A stretch of DNA of 9,081 bases from Nitriliruptorales bacterium (lineage in GTDB: Bacteria > Actinomycetota > Nitriliruptoria > Euzebyales > Egibacteraceae), in assembly GCA_007119305.1 (NCBI GenBank), contig SKPY01000161.1, positions 1 through 9,081 on the forward strand. Reading direction: 5' to 3'. Positions 1 to 7,125 of the stretch are shown here, piece by piece. The notes under the pieces are model-generated. The model did not search any database, was not told the DNA's origin, and saw nothing but the letters and a program-made list of their open reading frames with translations. The translations under genes were made by a program, and so were the position numbers. How positions within the stretch are numbered: position 1 is the first letter of the stretch; each line of letters starts with the position of its first letter.

Positions 1-1
1 C

Positions 2-304
2 GTGAACATCTTCAACCCCGAGCGGATCGTGCTCGGGGGCGTGCTCGCCAGGGTCGCCTGCCTCGCCGCCGAGCCGCTGCACGCGGCGCTCGCCGAGCAC
101 GCGCTCGCCTGCGCCCGCCACACGGTCGAGATCGTGCCCGGCGCGCTGGGCGACCGCGCGCAGCTGATCGGAGCGGCGGAGCGCGCGCTCACCCCGGTGC
201 TCGACGACCCCACCACCGTGCCGTACGCCGTGACCGCCATCCAGCGGCCACCGACCCGGGGGGTGCAGCCCCCCACGTCCGCAGCAGCCACGCAAGGAGC
301 GTGA
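2..304 (+). CDS. ROK-family protein, C-terminal fragment (probable XylR-type regulator)
   Basis: This is the last ~100 codons of a gene whose beginning lies before the window; the GTG at position 2 is an internal valine codon, not a real start. The visible segment opens with NIFNPERIVLGG, which matches the conserved C-terminal stretch of ROK proteins (repressors, open reading frames, kinases), where an asparagine-phenylalanine-asparagine-proline segment leads to a buried beta strand ending in GG. ROK members are either sugar kinases such as glucokinase or transcription factors such as XylR and NagC with an added N-terminal helix-turn-helix. The end seen here cannot separate the two. Its position 2 bp before xylA makes a xylose-responsive regulator (XylR) the likelier reading, but that is context only. 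The last ~30 residues (proline, threonine and alanine rich) look like a non-conserved tail. The stop codon is TGA at 302-304, and the xylA ribosome binding site lies inside this gene's 3' end. Confidence 0.75.
   Translation: MNIFNPERIVLGGVLARVACLAAEPLHAALAEHALACARHTVEIVPGALGDRAQLIGAAERALTPVLDDPTTVPYAVTAIQRPPTRGVQPPTSAAATQGA
294..299 (+). promoter_or_regulatory. Shine-Dalgarno of xylA, decides its start
   Basis: AAGGAG at 294-299 sits 7 nt before ATG 307 but only 1 nt before GTG 301. The spacing therefore selects ATG 307 as the xylA start. The site lies within the last codons of the ROK gene, so translation of xylA is probably coupled to it. Confidence 0.8.
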
Positions 305-306
305 CC

Positions 307-1464
307 ATGGATCTCACACCGCGTCCTGAGCATCGGTTCTCGTTCGGGCTGTGGGGCGTCGCCCATCCCGGCCACGACCCGTTCGGGGTGGGCACCCGCG
401 CCCCGCTCGACCTGGCCGAAGCCACCCGCCGCCTCGGCGACCTCGGCGCCTGGGGTGTCGGCTTCCACGACGACGACGTGTTCCCGCCGGACGCCAGCGC
501 GGACGAGCGCCGCGCGGCAGTCGACAAGCTGTGCCGCGCCGCCGAGCAAGCCGGTGTCACCTTCTCCATGGCGACCACGAACCTGTTCACCCACCCGGTC
601 TTCAAGGACGGCGCGTTCACCGCCAACGACCCGGACGTCCGCCGCTACGCCCTCGCCAAAGCGCTGCGCAACATCGACCTCGCCGGCGAGCTCGGGGTGC
701 GCAACTACATCTTCTGGGGGGGCCGCGAGGGTGTCGAGGCGCCCGCAGCCAAGGATCCCCGTGACGCGCTCGACCGCTACCGCGAGGCCATCGACTTCCT
801 CGCCGGCTACGTCAAGGACCGCGGCTACCCGATGCGGTTCGCCCTGGAGCCCAAGCCGAACGAGCCGCGCGGCGACACGTTCCTGCCCACGGTCGGCCAC
901 ATGCTCGCGTTCATCGACACGCTCGACAACGGCGACATCGTCGGCGTGAACCCCGAGGTCGCCCACGAGCTCATGGCCGGGCTGTCCTTCTACCACGCCG
1001 TCGCGCAGGCGCTGTGGGCCGGCAAGCTGTTCCACATCGACCTGAACGCCCAGAAGCCCACCCGCTACGACCAGGACCTGCGCTTCGGGTCGGAGGGCAT
1101 CAAGGACACGTTCTTCACCGTCATGCTGCTCGAGCGCTCGGGCTACGACGGCCCCCGCCACTTCGACGCCCGTCCCTACCGGGTCGAGGACCCCGACGGC
1201 GTGTGGGAGTTCGCCCGCGGGTGCATGCGCACCTACCTGATCTTCGCCGCGAAGGCGCAGGCCTTCGCGGCCGACCACGACATCAGCGCTGCCCTCGATG
1301 CCGCGGGCGCCCCGCAGCTGGCCGTCCCGACCGTCGGCGCCTACGACCATGCCGAGGCCACGCGCCTCCGCGACGCTGAGTACGACCCGGACCAGCTCGC
1401 CAGCCGCGGCTACGCGAACGAACGGCTCGACCAGCTCACCATCGACCTGCTGCTCGGAGCCTGA
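307..1464 (+). CDS. xylA: Xylose isomerase (class I, actinobacterial type)
   Basis: D-xylose isomerase (EC 5.3.1.5) converts D-xylose to D-xylulose in the cytoplasm using two divalent metal ions, and also acts on D-glucose. The product is 385 aa, close to the ~388 aa Streptomyces enzymes. Counting from ATG 307, every classical active-site residue falls at its Streptomyces number: H54 and D57 in GFHDDDVFP, E181 and K183 in EPKPNEPRGD, E217 and H220 in GVNPEVAHE, D245, D255 and D257 in the HIDLNAQ to YDQDLRF stretch, and D287 in RHFDARP. W16 and W137 of the sugar pocket are also present. This register supports ATG 307 over GTG 301, as does the AAGGAG 7 nt upstream. Residue 17 is glycine where the Streptomyces enzyme, from memory, has threonine. 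The gene follows the ROK gene by 2 bp and precedes an aldose epimerase by 15 bp, so it is the first enzyme gene of a xylose operon. Function is near certain. Confidence 0.98.
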   Translation: MDLTPRPEHRFSFGLWGVAHPGHDPFGVGTRAPLDLAEATRRLGDLGAWGVGFHDDDVFPPDASADERRAAVDKLCRAAEQAGVTFSMATTNLFTHPVFKDGAFTANDPDVRRYALAKALRNIDLAGELGVRNYIFWGGREGVEAPAAKDPRDALDRYREAIDFLAGYVKDRGYPMRFALEPKPNEPRGDTFLPTVGHMLAFIDTLDNGDIVGVNPEVAHELMAGLSFYHAVAQALWAGKLFHIDLNAQKPTRYDQDLRFGSEGIKDTFFTVMLLERSGYDGPRHFDARPYRVEDPDGVWEFARGCMRTYLIFAAKAQAFAADHDISAALDAAGAPQLAVPTVGAYDHAEATRLRDAEYDPDQLASRGYANERLDQLTIDLLLGA

Positions 1465-1479
1465 GCCGACGGGGAGGCC

Positions 1480-2343
1480 ATGGAGCACCAGCTGACCCTC
1501 ACGGCCGGCGCGGACCGCGCCTGCGTGGACGTCGCGCACGGCGGACGGCTGGCCGCCCTGGTGGCCGGCGGCGCGGACCGCTTGCTGTCTGCCGAGCAGT
1601 CCCCCGCGCCGGAGCGGGTGGGGTGGGGCTGCTTCCTCATGGTGCCCTGGCCCGGGCGGCTGGCCGCCGCGGCCGTGCCGTGGGACGGTGCCGAACACCC
1701 CGTGCCGGTGACGTGGGGCCGGCATGCCATCCACGGCGTGGCGCTCGACGCCGCATGGCAGGTCACCGAGCGCAGCGAACGCCACGTACGGCTCGCCTGC
1801 GACCTCGCTGACGGCGGCTGGCCGCTCGGAGGCGTCGTCGAACAGCAGGTGGAGCTCGCCCCCGGACGGCTCACCTGCACGGCCGTCGTCACCGCCGGCA
1901 CGCAGGCCATGCCGGCCGCGCTCGGCTGGCACCCGTGGTTCCGCCGTCCCGACGCCGGCGATCTCGTCGTCGAGGTCGACGCCGACGCCGTCCTCGTGAC
2001 CGACGACGAGCTGCTGCCCGACGGACGCACGCTGCCGGTCACCGGGGCGCTGGACCTGCGCGGCGGCGTCGCGCTCGGCGACCGGCGCCTCGACCACGCC
2101 TACGTCGCCGTCCGGGAGCCCGCCCGGGTGGTGTGGCCAGACCTCGAGCTCACGCTGGACACCGACCTGCCCGCCCCGTGCTACGTCGTGCACACGCCGC
2201 CGTTCGGTGCGTGCGTCGAGCCGCAGTCCGCCTGGCCGAACGCGCTGCGCCTGGACGACCCTCGAGCGGCCGGCGTGCGCTGGCTGGCGCCCCGGACAGC
2301 GCTCACCGCCGCCTGCACCTGGAGGTGGTCACCGCGTACATGA
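1480..2343 (+). CDS. Aldose 1-epimerase (mutarotase), probably for xylose
   Basis: A 287-aa protein of the galactose mutarotase-like (GalM/YihR) fold, which interconverts alpha and beta anomers of aldoses. Family motifs are in the expected order: H82 and H85 in RHAIHGVAL (substrate-binding histidines), H151 in LGWHPWF (the general acid position), D205 in LDHAYV (sugar-hydroxyl contact), and E247 in CVEPQSAWPNA (the general base position). There is no signal peptide, so it acts in the cytoplasm. The start ATG 1480 has GGGGAGG at 1471-1477, 2 nt away, a rather short spacing, but no better start is visible. It lies between xylA (15 bp before) and xylF (138 bp after), all on one strand. Since xylose isomerase prefers the alpha-pyranose form, a mutarotase here would supply the right anomer of imported xylose. 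That substrate is inferred from context; sequence supports only the general family. Confidence 0.9.
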   Translation: MEHQLTLTAGADRACVDVAHGGRLAALVAGGADRLLSAEQSPAPERVGWGCFLMVPWPGRLAAAAVPWDGAEHPVPVTWGRHAIHGVALDAAWQVTERSERHVRLACDLADGGWPLGGVVEQQVELAPGRLTCTAVVTAGTQAMPAALGWHPWFRRPDAGDLVVEVDADAVLVTDDELLPDGRTLPVTGALDLRGGVALGDRRLDHAYVAVREPARVVWPDLELTLDTDLPAPCYVVHTPPFGACVEPQSAWPNALRLDDPRAAGVRWLAPRTALTAACTWRWSPRT

Positions 2344-2481
2344 CCACGCCTCGCACCGCTGGGCCGCTCCGCGTCCCAGACCCGCACGTTCGGTCCTCGC
2401 TTGCGAGCCGTTCGCCTCTGGCCCGCGCGCGCAGACCCTGACCACAGTGACAAGGTGGAACTCAACCAAGGAGTGCTGATC
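2344..2481 (+). promoter_or_regulatory. Gap before xylF with possible operator or promoter
   Basis: This 138-bp stretch is the only real gap within the xylose cluster. It holds a 12-bp palindrome, CTCGCTTGCGAG, at 2396-2407 (5-bp arms around TT). The heptamer TGACCAC occurs twice, at 2341-2347 and 2439-2445; the first copy pairs with GTGGTCA at 2325-2331 across 9 nt. No convincing -35/-10 pair could be read. Regulator-binding or promoter function is inferred only from location; many binding-protein genes have a strong promoter of their own. Confidence 0.35.
2468..2473 (+). promoter_or_regulatory. Shine-Dalgarno of xylF, decides its start
   Basis: AAGGAG at 2468-2473 is 8 nt before ATG 2482. 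It favours this start over an in-frame TTG at 2401, which would place 27 extra arginine- and alanine-rich residues before a clean lipoprotein signal. Confidence 0.85.
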
Positions 2482-3609
2482 ATGGCTCGCACATCGCTCA
2501 CCCCGCTGCTGGTCCTGCTGGCAGCGTTGGCCATGGTGGCCGCCGCCTGCGGCGAAGCCGCCATCGACGCCGTCGACGTCGAGGTGGTCGAGGGCACGTT
2601 CGATCCTGCCACGACCGCCGAGCAAGCCACCGGCACGGTCGCGCTGCTCCTGCCCGAGCGGGTCCTCGACCGCTGGGAGGGCCCCGACCGCGACAACTTC
2701 GAAGCCAGCATGGCAGAGTACGCGCCGGAGGTGGAAGTCCTCGTGTTCAACGCGCTCAACGACTCGGCCCAGCAGCAGGAGCAGGCCGAGCAGGCGATCA
2801 CCGAGGGCGCCGACGTGCTCGTGGTCGCCGCGGTCGACATGGTCGCGGCCGCCGTGATCGTCGACGATGCCGAGGCCGAAGGCGTGCCCGTCATCGCCTA
2901 CGACCGGCTGATCCGTGACGCCCCGCTCGACTTCTACGTCACCTTCGACGGCGAGGACGTTGGGCGTGCCCAGGGCGAGTGGCTCATGGCCAACACGGAC
3001 GACACCGACCAGCTCGTGGTCATCCACGGCTCGGAGGACGACGACAACGCCCACTGGTTCGCCGACGGCTACATGGCCATCCTCGACGAGGCCGTCGACG
3101 AGGGCCGCCGCACGATCGGCTACGAGAACTGGACGCCGGGCTGGGACCCCTCGGCCGCGCAGACGTCCATGGAGGCCGCCCTGACCGCGCTCGACAACGA
3201 CGTGCAGGGGGTGCTGTCCGCCAACGACGGCATGGCCGCGACGATCATCGCCGCCCTCGAAGCGCAGGGCATGGCCGGTGACGTGCCGATCACCGGGCAG
3301 GACGCCACGGTCGAGGGGATGCAGCTCATCCTGCGCGGGTTGCAGGGCATGTCGGTGTTCAAGGACCTCACCGTCCAGGCCGACATGGCCGCGCGGATCG
3401 CGGCCTCGCTGCTGACCGGCGAGGGTGTGCCCTCCGAGCTGGTCCCGGACACGGTCGACAACGGCATGGTCGACGTCCCCAGCGCCCTGCTGGAGGTCGA
3501 CGTCGTGGAAGACGCCGCCGGCGTGCAGAACGTGATCGACGCGGGCCTCTACACCCTCGACGAGGTCTGCGCCGGCCTGCCCGACGGCCTGTTCGACCCG
3601 TGCGACTGA
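2482..3609 (+). CDS. xylF: D-xylose ABC transporter substrate-binding lipoprotein
   Basis: A 375-aa periplasmic-binding-protein-like lipoprotein that captures D-xylose outside the membrane and hands it to XylH. The N-terminus is a lipoprotein signal: a short charged start, a hydrophobic core at about residues 5-19, and lipobox MVAAAC with the lipidated cysteine at C23. The mature part follows XylF-type members of the LacI-like sugar-binding family: TVALLLPE and DRWEGPDRDNF at about 52-73, then IAYDRLIRD at 138-146 followed by DFYVTFD, a stretch typical of XylF, and later GQDATVEGMQ and MSVFKDL near the hinge and second lobe. Two cysteines near the C-terminus (C363 and C374) could form a disulfide, since the protein is exported. 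It is followed after 10 bp by xylG. The ribose-, arabinose- and xylose-binding families are related, but the YDRLIRD segment and the neighbouring xylA make xylose the best call. Confidence 0.93.
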   Translation: MARTSLTPLLVLLAALAMVAAACGEAAIDAVDVEVVEGTFDPATTAEQATGTVALLLPERVLDRWEGPDRDNFEASMAEYAPEVEVLVFNALNDSAQQQEQAEQAITEGADVLVVAAVDMVAAAVIVDDAEAEGVPVIAYDRLIRDAPLDFYVTFDGEDVGRAQGEWLMANTDDTDQLVVIHGSEDDDNAHWFADGYMAILDEAVDEGRRTIGYENWTPGWDPSAAQTSMEAALTALDNDVQGVLSANDGMAATIIAALEAQGMAGDVPITGQDATVEGMQLILRGLQGMSVFKDLTVQADMAARIAASLLTGEGVPSELVPDTVDNGMVDVPSALLEVDVVEDAAGVQNVIDAGLYTLDEVCAGLPDGLFDPCD

Positions 3610-3619
3610 CAGGTGCACC

Positions 3620-4426
3620 GTGACGCAGCACGACGGTAGCGCAGCGCCCGCCCCCGCCCCCCCGGGCGGGGGCGGGCCCCGGCTCGAGGCGCTGGGCATC
3701 GCCAAGGCGTTCGGCGCCGTGCAGGCACTCATCGACGTCGACTTCGAGGTCTACCCCGGCGAGGTCGTCGCGCTCGTCGGCGACAACGGCGCCGGCAAGT
3801 CGACGCTCATCAAGGTGCTCGCGGGGATCCACCCGGCCGACTCCGGCCGCATCCGCTTCGAGGGCACAGACGTCGAGATCCACGGGCCGCGCGACGCCGC
3901 CGCGCTCGGCATCGAGACCGTCTACCAGGACCTCGCGCTGTGCGACAACCTCGACGTCGTCGGCAACATGTTCCTCGGCCGCGAGCACCTCGGCCCGACG
4001 CGCGCGCTCGACGAGATCCGCATGGAGCAGCGCGCCTGGGAGGTGCTGGACTCCCTCAACGTGCGCACGGTGAGCAACGTGCGCCTGCCGGTCGCGGCGA
4101 TGTCGGGCGGCCAGCGCCAGTCGGTGGCGGTCGCGCGTGCGGTCATGTGGAACAGCAAGGTGGTGCTGCTCGACGAGCCGACCGCAGCGTTGGGGATCGC
4201 GCAGACCCGCGAGGTCCTCGAGCTCATCCGCCGCCTGCGCGAACAGGGCCTGGGCGTGGTGCTGATCAGCCACAACCTCGCCAACGTGTTCGACGTCGCG
4301 GACCGCATCATCGTGCTGCGGCTCGGTCGCCGCGTCGCCACCTTCGAAGCGGCCGAGGCCGACGCCGACGACGTGGTCGCGGCCATCACCGGTCTGACGG
4401 GACGCAAGGGAGCGGCCGAGCGATGA
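3620..4426 (+). CDS. xylG: Sugar ABC transporter ATPase, single nucleotide-binding domain
   Basis: The 268-aa ATPase that drives the XylFGH importer from the cytoplasmic face. Visible motifs are Walker A GDNGAGKST (54-62), the Q-loop glutamine Q103 in ETVYQD, the ABC signature MSGGQRQ (161-167), Walker B VVLLDEP with D185 and E186, and the switch histidine H218 in LISHN. There is only one nucleotide-binding domain; E. coli XylG has two in ~510 aa. The reading frame closes cleanly by overlapping xylH, so this is a genuine single-domain form and presumably works as a homodimer, like FrcA-type ATPases. The start is GTG 3620, 10 bp after xylF, with only a weak AGGTG at 3611-3615. No better start exists before the conserved domain begins at about residue 21. 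Residues 9-20 are a low-complexity alanine, proline and glycine tract encoded by a perfect GC hairpin. Sugar specificity rests on the neighbours. Confidence 0.92.
   Translation: MTQHDGSAAPAPAPPGGGGPRLEALGIAKAFGAVQALIDVDFEVYPGEVVALVGDNGAGKSTLIKVLAGIHPADSGRIRFEGTDVEIHGPRDAAALGIETVYQDLALCDNLDVVGNMFLGREHLGPTRALDEIRMEQRAWEVLDSLNVRTVSNVRLPVAAMSGGQRQSVAVARAVMWNSKVVLLDEPTAALGIAQTREVLELIRRLREQGLGVVLISHNLANVFDVADRIIVLRLGRRVATFEAAEADADDVVAAITGLTGRKGAAER
3646..3677 (+). repeat. Perfect 14-bp GC-only inverted repeat in the start of xylG
   Basis: GCCCGCCCCCGCCC at 3646-3659 is exactly complementary to GGGCGGGGGCGGGC at 3664-3677, leaving a CCCC loop at 3660-3663. The stem begins 26 nt after the first base of the xylG start codon and encodes A9 to P20. 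There is no T-run after it, so it is not a typical intrinsic terminator. A stem this strong in mRNA could protect the 3' end of xylF transcripts or slow ribosomes and polymerase entering xylG, lowering ATPase relative to binding protein. The structure is directly visible; the role is inferred. Confidence 0.8.
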
Positions 4427-5667
4427 GCGTGACCGACGACACGCGCGACGACGCGGTGCGGACCGACGAGCAGGGCGCCGCGCTCAGCACCGCCGCGGGT
4501 GGCTGGGCCGACGTCGTGGCCCGCCTGCGCCACGGCGACCTCTCGGTGCTCCCGGTCGCCGTGACGCTCACGGTCATCTGGATCGTCTTCTACGCGCTCA
4601 ACCCGATCTTCGTGAGCCCCCGCAACATCTCGTTCCTGTTCCTGCAGATCGCCGTGATCGGCACGATCGCGCTCGGGGTGCTGTTCGTGCTGCTCATCGG
4701 CGAGATCGACCTCTCGATCGCCGTGACGGCAGGCGTCTGCGCCGCAACCGTCGGCGTGCTGGTCGCCCGGCAGGGCTGGGCTCCGCTCGCCGCGATCGCA
4801 CTCGCGCTCGCCGTCGGGGTCGCGATCGGCGCCTTCCAGGGGTTCTTCGTCGCCGTCGTGGGCGTCCCCTCCTTCGTGGTCACCCTCGCGGGGCTGCTCG
4901 GGCTGCAAGGCGCGATGCTGCTGATCCTCGGCCGCGCCGGGTCGGTGTCGGTCACCGACCCGCTGATCCGGTCGCTGGCCACGACGTATCTGCCGCAGGT
5001 CGCGGGCTGGGCGCTCGCCGTCGTCATCGTCGGCCTGTTCGCCGCGTCCCAGCTGCGCCAGCGGCTGCGCCGACAGGCGGCCGGGCTGACCACCTCGAGC
5101 ATCTCGGGTCTCGCCGCGCGCATCGGCGCGGCGGCGCTGCTCGTCGGCGTGGTCGTCGCGATGCTCAACGCCTACCGCGGCATCCCGCTGCCGTCGGCGA
5201 TCCTCGTCTCGCTCGTCGCGCTGTTCGCCTACGTCTGCAAGCGGATGCGCTTCGGTCGCTCCCTGTACGCGATCGGCGGAAACGCCGAGGCGGCGCGGCG
5301 GGCCGGGATCGAGGTCGCCTGGGTGCGCATCGCCGCGTTCGCGCTGTGCTCGGCGTTGTGCGCCTTCGCCGGCATCGTGGGGGCGGCGCGCTTCGCCTCG
5401 GTCTCCTACGTCGCCTTCGCCGGCGGCCCGCTGCTGCTCGAGTCGATCGCCGCTGCGGTCATCGGCGGCGCGACGATCTTCGGCGGGCGGGGCACGCCCT
5501 GGGGGGTCCTGCTCGGCGCGCTGGTGATGGGCAGCCTGTCCAACGGCCTCGACCTCATGCAGGCCGGGACCGGCACGAAGCTCGCGGTCGCGGGGGTCAT
5601 CCTCCTGCTGGCGGTCACCGGCGATGCCGTCAGCCAGCGCGGCCGTCTGGCGACCGGGACGCGCTGA
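4423..5667 (+). CDS. xylH: D-xylose ABC transporter permease
   Basis: A 414-aa polytopic inner-membrane permease of the BPD_transp_2 (ribose/xylose) type that forms the channel for the XylFGH importer. ATG 4423 overlaps the xylG stop as ATGA, so the two are translationally coupled. About 45 soluble, acidic N-terminal residues come before the first membrane helix. Family signatures are LLIGEIDLSIA (90-100), FVVTLAGLLGLQGAM (151-165), the coupling loop AIGGNAEAARRAGI (283-296) that contacts the ATPase, and GGPLLLESIAAAVIGG (334-349) followed by TIFGGRGT. Hydrophobic segments lie at roughly 42-60, 71-92, 97-115, 119-138, 146-170, 194-209, 231-249, 257-272, 302-322, 338-353, 360-375 and 386-400. 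The segment between helices at 210-230 is basic (LRQRLRRQ) and long, as in other xylose permeases (E. coli XylH has 393 aa). It ends 18 bp before the stop of the convergent gene. Confidence 0.93.
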   Translation: MSVTDDTRDDAVRTDEQGAALSTAAGGWADVVARLRHGDLSVLPVAVTLTVIWIVFYALNPIFVSPRNISFLFLQIAVIGTIALGVLFVLLIGEIDLSIAVTAGVCAATVGVLVARQGWAPLAAIALALAVGVAIGAFQGFFVAVVGVPSFVVTLAGLLGLQGAMLLILGRAGSVSVTDPLIRSLATTYLPQVAGWALAVVIVGLFAASQLRQRLRRQAAGLTTSSISGLAARIGAAALLVGVVVAMLNAYRGIPLPSAILVSLVALFAYVCKRMRFGRSLYAIGGNAEAARRAGIEVAWVRIAAFALCSALCAFAGIVGAARFASVSYVAFAGGPLLLESIAAAVIGGATIFGGRGTPWGVLLGALVMGSLSNGLDLMQAGTGTKLAVAGVILLLAVTGDAVSQRGRLATGTR

Positions 5668-5685
5668 TCGACCGCCGCGGCAGGG

Positions 5686-7125
5686 CTAGTCGACGGGATC
5701 GTAGGCGGCACGGGTGTAGCGCACGTGCGCGTCCCACATGATCCACTCGGGGATCCCCGCGTCGCGTGCCGCGTCGAGCTGGGCGCGCACCTCGGCCTCC
5801 CCGTAGGTCACCCCCAGCGAGAAGTCCTGCAGCCAGGGCACCACCCGGGCGCGCTTGTCCTCGGTGATGTCGATGAAGCCCGCGAGCGAGCGGTAGATGA
5901 TGTCGTAGGGCTGCCGGTTGGGGTCGGCGACGCCGTACTCCCCGGGCCCCCAGTGCGACGGGTACAGCATCGGCGCGACGTAGTCGACGTGCTCGGACAT
6001 GCCGGCGATGTCCTGGGCGATCTGGCCGGGCCGGGTCGCCGCGATCCCGTACACGCTCACCCCGTGCTCGACCTGGTAGGGGGCAAGCGCCTCGTCGGCC
6101 TCGGCCACGAACGACACGATCTCGTCGGTCGGGTCGCTGTCGTCGAGGCCGACGAACCGGAAGTTGTCCAGCGAGCCGTCGGGCCGGCGGATGTAGTCCC
6201 ACAGGATCCCGTCGACGCCCGCCTTGGCGGCCTCGACCGCGATGTCGATGTTGTACTGGCGGATGGTGTCGTTCGCGGGGTTGGTGAAGCCGGCGTAGCG
6301 GCCGGTGTAGACCTGCCCGTCGGGGGTCTGCACGACGCTGTCGCGGTGGTCGTTGTCCCACCCCCAGCGCACGAAGGCCGGGTCGGCGAAGGCGACGATC
6401 CGCCCGATCACGTGGACGTCGCGCTCGTGCAGCTCCCGGACCGCCTCACGCAGGTCGAAGATCGCGGCGTTCGTGCCGGCCTGCTCCGCCAGCGGCAGCG
6501 TGCTGTCGTAGCCGATCATGCCGGACTCGTCCTTCAGGTCGAGCTGGACCGTGTTGATGCGGCCCTCCTCGACCATCTCCAGGATCGGGTCGCGCAGGCG
6601 GCTGTCGACCCAGCCGTAGAAGGACACGTGCAGGGCGCGGATCTCGTCGACCGTGACCCGCGAGGGCACGATTGCGATGTCGAGGGGTTCGGTGTTGCTG
6701 CGCCCGGCCGGCGTGATGGCGAAGATCGACTCGGGTGGCTCGCCCTCGAAGCTGAGGGTGAACCTGCTGCCGTCCTGCTCCACCTCGGCGCCCCGCGCGA
6801 GGACGACGGCGTCGTTCGTCACCGTGCCCGTGATGACGACAGGGCCGTCTTCTGCGAAGACCACCGGGGGCGCGTCATGGTCGATGCGTGGGCCGGCCAG
6901 CAGGAGCCCACGCCCCCAGCTGTCCGTCGCGATCGCGGCCGCCGGAGCGCCGCTGCTGTCCGCGACGGCGTCGGCCTCAGCGGTCGGGCGGGGGTCGGCG
7001 GTCGACGCCCGCAGCCCGTTGAAGCCCGCGAGGAGACCCATGCCGACAGCGAAGCCGAGCACGCCGACGACGATCAACCACCCGGTCTGCCGCCGGCCAT
7101 CGGCCCGTCGATCAGCACTCGTCAC
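5686..7125 (-). CDS. Membrane-anchored putative glycoside hydrolase (DUF4015 type)
   Basis: A 479-aa protein if it starts at GTG 7125, where GGGGG followed by 5 nt resembles a ribosome binding site; an in-frame ATG at 7161 and GTG at 7206 are less likely because they only add residues before a good membrane anchor. From GTG 7125, a basic N-terminus leads to a single hydrophobic helix at about residues 15-34, so the rest is outside the membrane. Residues ~35-160 form a variable region with beta-rich character. Residues ~163-475 match the DUF4015 (putative glycosyl hydrolase, TIM-barrel-like) pattern: HVSFYGWVDS, then NTVQLDLKDESG (about 191-202), VHVIGRIVAF, GFTNPANDTIRQYNI, GVDGILWDYIRRP (303-315), APMLYPSHW (384-392) and WIMWDA (461-466). 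Acidic residues in LDLKDESG and ILWDYIRRP are plausible active-site positions. Substrate is unknown. It is convergent with xylH and divergent from a polysaccharide deacetylase, hinting at a shared surface polysaccharide. Confidence 0.8.
   Translation of the reverse strand: MTSADRRADGRRQTGWLIVVGVLGFAVGMGLLAGFNGLRASTADPRPTAEADAVADSSGAPAAAIATDSWGRGLLLAGPRIDHDAPPVVFAEDGPVVITGTVTNDAVVLARGAEVEQDGSRFTLSFEGEPPESIFAITPAGRSNTEPLDIAIVPSRVTVDEIRALHVSFYGWVDSRLRDPILEMVEEGRINTVQLDLKDESGMIGYDSTLPLAEQAGTNAAIFDLREAVRELHERDVHVIGRIVAFADPAFVRWGWDNDHRDSVVQTPDGQVYTGRYAGFTNPANDTIRQYNIDIAVEAAKAGVDGILWDYIRRPDGSLDNFRFVGLDDSDPTDEIVSFVAEADEALAPYQVEHGVSVYGIAATRPGQIAQDIAGMSEHVDYVAPMLYPSHWGPGEYGVADPNRQPYDIIYRSLAGFIDITEDKRARVVPWLQDFSLGVTYGEAEVRAQLDAARDAGIPEWIMWDAHVRYTRAAYDPVD

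Noticed and set aside
3646..3677. The xylG hairpin as a Rho-independent terminator
   Set aside because: No T-run follows and it lies inside a gene required for transport, so a full stop in transcription is unlikely; a partial effect remains possible.
2329..3732. 467-codon minus-strand open frame opposite xylF
   Set aside because: It is the complement of a certain xylF gene. Its protein is histidine-, valine- and arginine-rich with no family motif, as expected from GC-biased third positions.
3940..4422. In-frame upstream extension of xylH
   Set aside because: It overlaps xylG in another frame and gives an arginine-rich sequence without membrane helices. ATG 4423 with the ATGA overlap is the natural start.
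3922..4908. Minus-strand open frame across the xylG/xylH junction
   Set aside because: Both plus-strand genes here carry unmistakable transporter motifs. The antisense product is a low-complexity mix of acidic, arginine and histidine residues.
5668..5685. Terminator between xylH and the convergent DUF4015 gene
   Set aside because: Only 18 bp are available. The GCCGCGGC palindrome at 5674-5681 has no loop or T-run, so a terminator cannot be supported from sequence.
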